A DNA stretch of 5,612 nt from Nitrososphaerales archaeon TH5895. GTDB lineage: Archaea; Thermoproteota; Nitrososphaeria; Nitrososphaerales; Nitrososphaeraceae. Position numbers and translations under genes: made by a program. The number at the start of each line of letters is the position of its first letter. Position 1 is the first letter of the stretch. A model generated the notes under the pieces. The model saw nothing but the letters and a program-made list of their open reading frames with translations. It was not told the origin of the DNA and made no database searches. Shown in pieces: positions 5,180-5,612 of the stretch. The stretch covers positions 1 through 5,612 of the forward strand of contig JAATVS010000133.1 in the NCBI GenBank assembly GCA_014523695.1, given 5' to 3'.

Positions 5180-5466
5180 GGTTTATGATTTTTGATTTGA
5201 TCAGTTCCCTCAGTATAAGTAATTGTTATCACATCATCTTTTTCGTAAGGGCATTGCGATATAGATCTTGGTATCTTGTCTGATGCTTCCACGATGCACG
5301 ATCCGTCACTTTGATCCTTAATAATTACGACGGCGCTATTGTCAACAATATCCGATTTGGGCTTAAAAATTGGAAACCCGAATAGTGCCTGAAGAACAAA
5401 GAAAATTCCAACTATAGCGGCCGCAACGAGAAGAATGGCTTTCTTACCAGAGAGGTCTGAACTCAT
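5176..5466 (-). CDS. Small single-pass membrane protein with two cysteines, function unknown
   Basis: The product is 96 residues. A short basic N-terminus (MSSDLSGKK) precedes one hydrophobic helix at about 10-31, then an extracytoplasmic domain of ~65 residues. This topology follows the positive-inside rule. The domain starts DNSAVVIIKDQSDGSCIVEASD and has Cys57 and Cys72 (SQCPY), able to form one disulphide. The predicted strands VVIIKD, SCIVEAS and DVITITYTEG suggest a small beta-rich fold. There is no lipobox, so it is anchored by the helix. It resembles conserved hypothetical proteins I have seen in thaumarchaeal genomes, but I know no function. The ATG start fits: a TATA element lies about 34 bases upstream and no upstream in-frame start is needed. 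The gene overlaps a 44-codon ORF downstream by ATGA and is followed by the secreted cysteine protein gene, so this end of the window encodes mostly exported proteins. Confidence 0.8.
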   Translation of the reverse strand: MSSDLSGKKAILLVAAAIVGIFFVLQALFGFPIFKPKSDIVDNSAVVIIKDQSDGSCIVEASDKIPRSISQCPYEKDDVITITYTEGTDQIKNHKP

Positions 5467-5493
5467 TAATGGCTTACAATCGCATTCGAGTTA

Positions 5494-5507
5494 CATATAT
5501 CTTATAA
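5494..5507 (-). promoter_or_regulatory. Candidate TATA element for the small membrane protein gene
   Basis: The minus strand reads TTATAAGATATATG, centred about 34 bases before the ATG at 5466, which predicts a leader of only a few bases. CGAGTT occurs on the plus strand on both sides of it, at 5487-5492 and 5516-5521, 29 bases apart, a possible pair of regulator half-sites. Nothing callable lies between here and the right edge, apart from a small dyad CCCTT-A-AAGGG at 5563-5573. Confidence 0.45.
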
Positions 5508-5612
5508 TCCTTGATCGAGTTTCCCTCTAAGGCAGTGTATATCTAGCACAAGGTTGAGCACACCCTTAAAGGGGACGAAAGTGAGCTAAACCAAATCAAC
5601 ATTCAATCTGGG

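Noticed and set aside
5588..5612. Possible C-terminal end of a minus-strand gene at the right edge
   Set aside because: Only eight codons before a stop are visible, too few to support a gene.

Overview
The window looks like chromosomal DNA from an ammonia-oxidising archaeon of the Nitrososphaerota (Thaumarchaeota), probably a soil lineage near Nitrososphaera or Nitrosocosmicus. The pointers are moderate A+T content with frequent AGA and ATA codons, archaeal-type TATA elements 25-35 bases before several starts with little Shine-Dalgarno sequence, the partial N-terminus of what looks like a thaumarchaeal winged-helix protein at the left edge, and a small cysteine-containing exported protein of a type I associate with this group. 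The taxonomic call rests on recognition; no search was run.

Layout. At 1-223 (minus) the first 74 codons of a probable winged-helix regulator run off the left edge. A 460-base divergent gap separates it from a plus-strand pair. The first of the pair is a membrane-anchored HtrA/DegP-type serine protease with one PDZ domain (684-1985). The second is a 200-residue protein whose motifs match the PspA-associated protein PspAB (2144-2746), starting at TTG behind a perfect AGGAGG. The pair reads as an envelope-stress module.

After an AT-rich gap, the rest of the window is on the minus strand. A complete alpha/beta hydrolase (3305-4111) is followed directly, in the same frame after its stop, by the decayed C-terminus of a different alpha/beta hydrolase of the carboxylesterase/phospholipase (Abhydrolase_2) type (3091-3304), with one in-frame stop and one frameshift. 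Upstream lie a secreted six-cysteine protein (4385-4987), a previously uncalled 44-codon ORF (5045-5179) and a single-pass membrane protein with two cysteines (5176-5466). The last two overlap by ATGA, which suggests translational coupling.

Three themes recur: envelope and export functions (HtrA, PspAB, the cysteine protein, the small membrane protein), gene remnants or overlooked short ORFs in the gaps, and several short dyad symmetries concentrated between genes. I see no rRNA, tRNA, CRISPR array, insertion sequence or phage gene.
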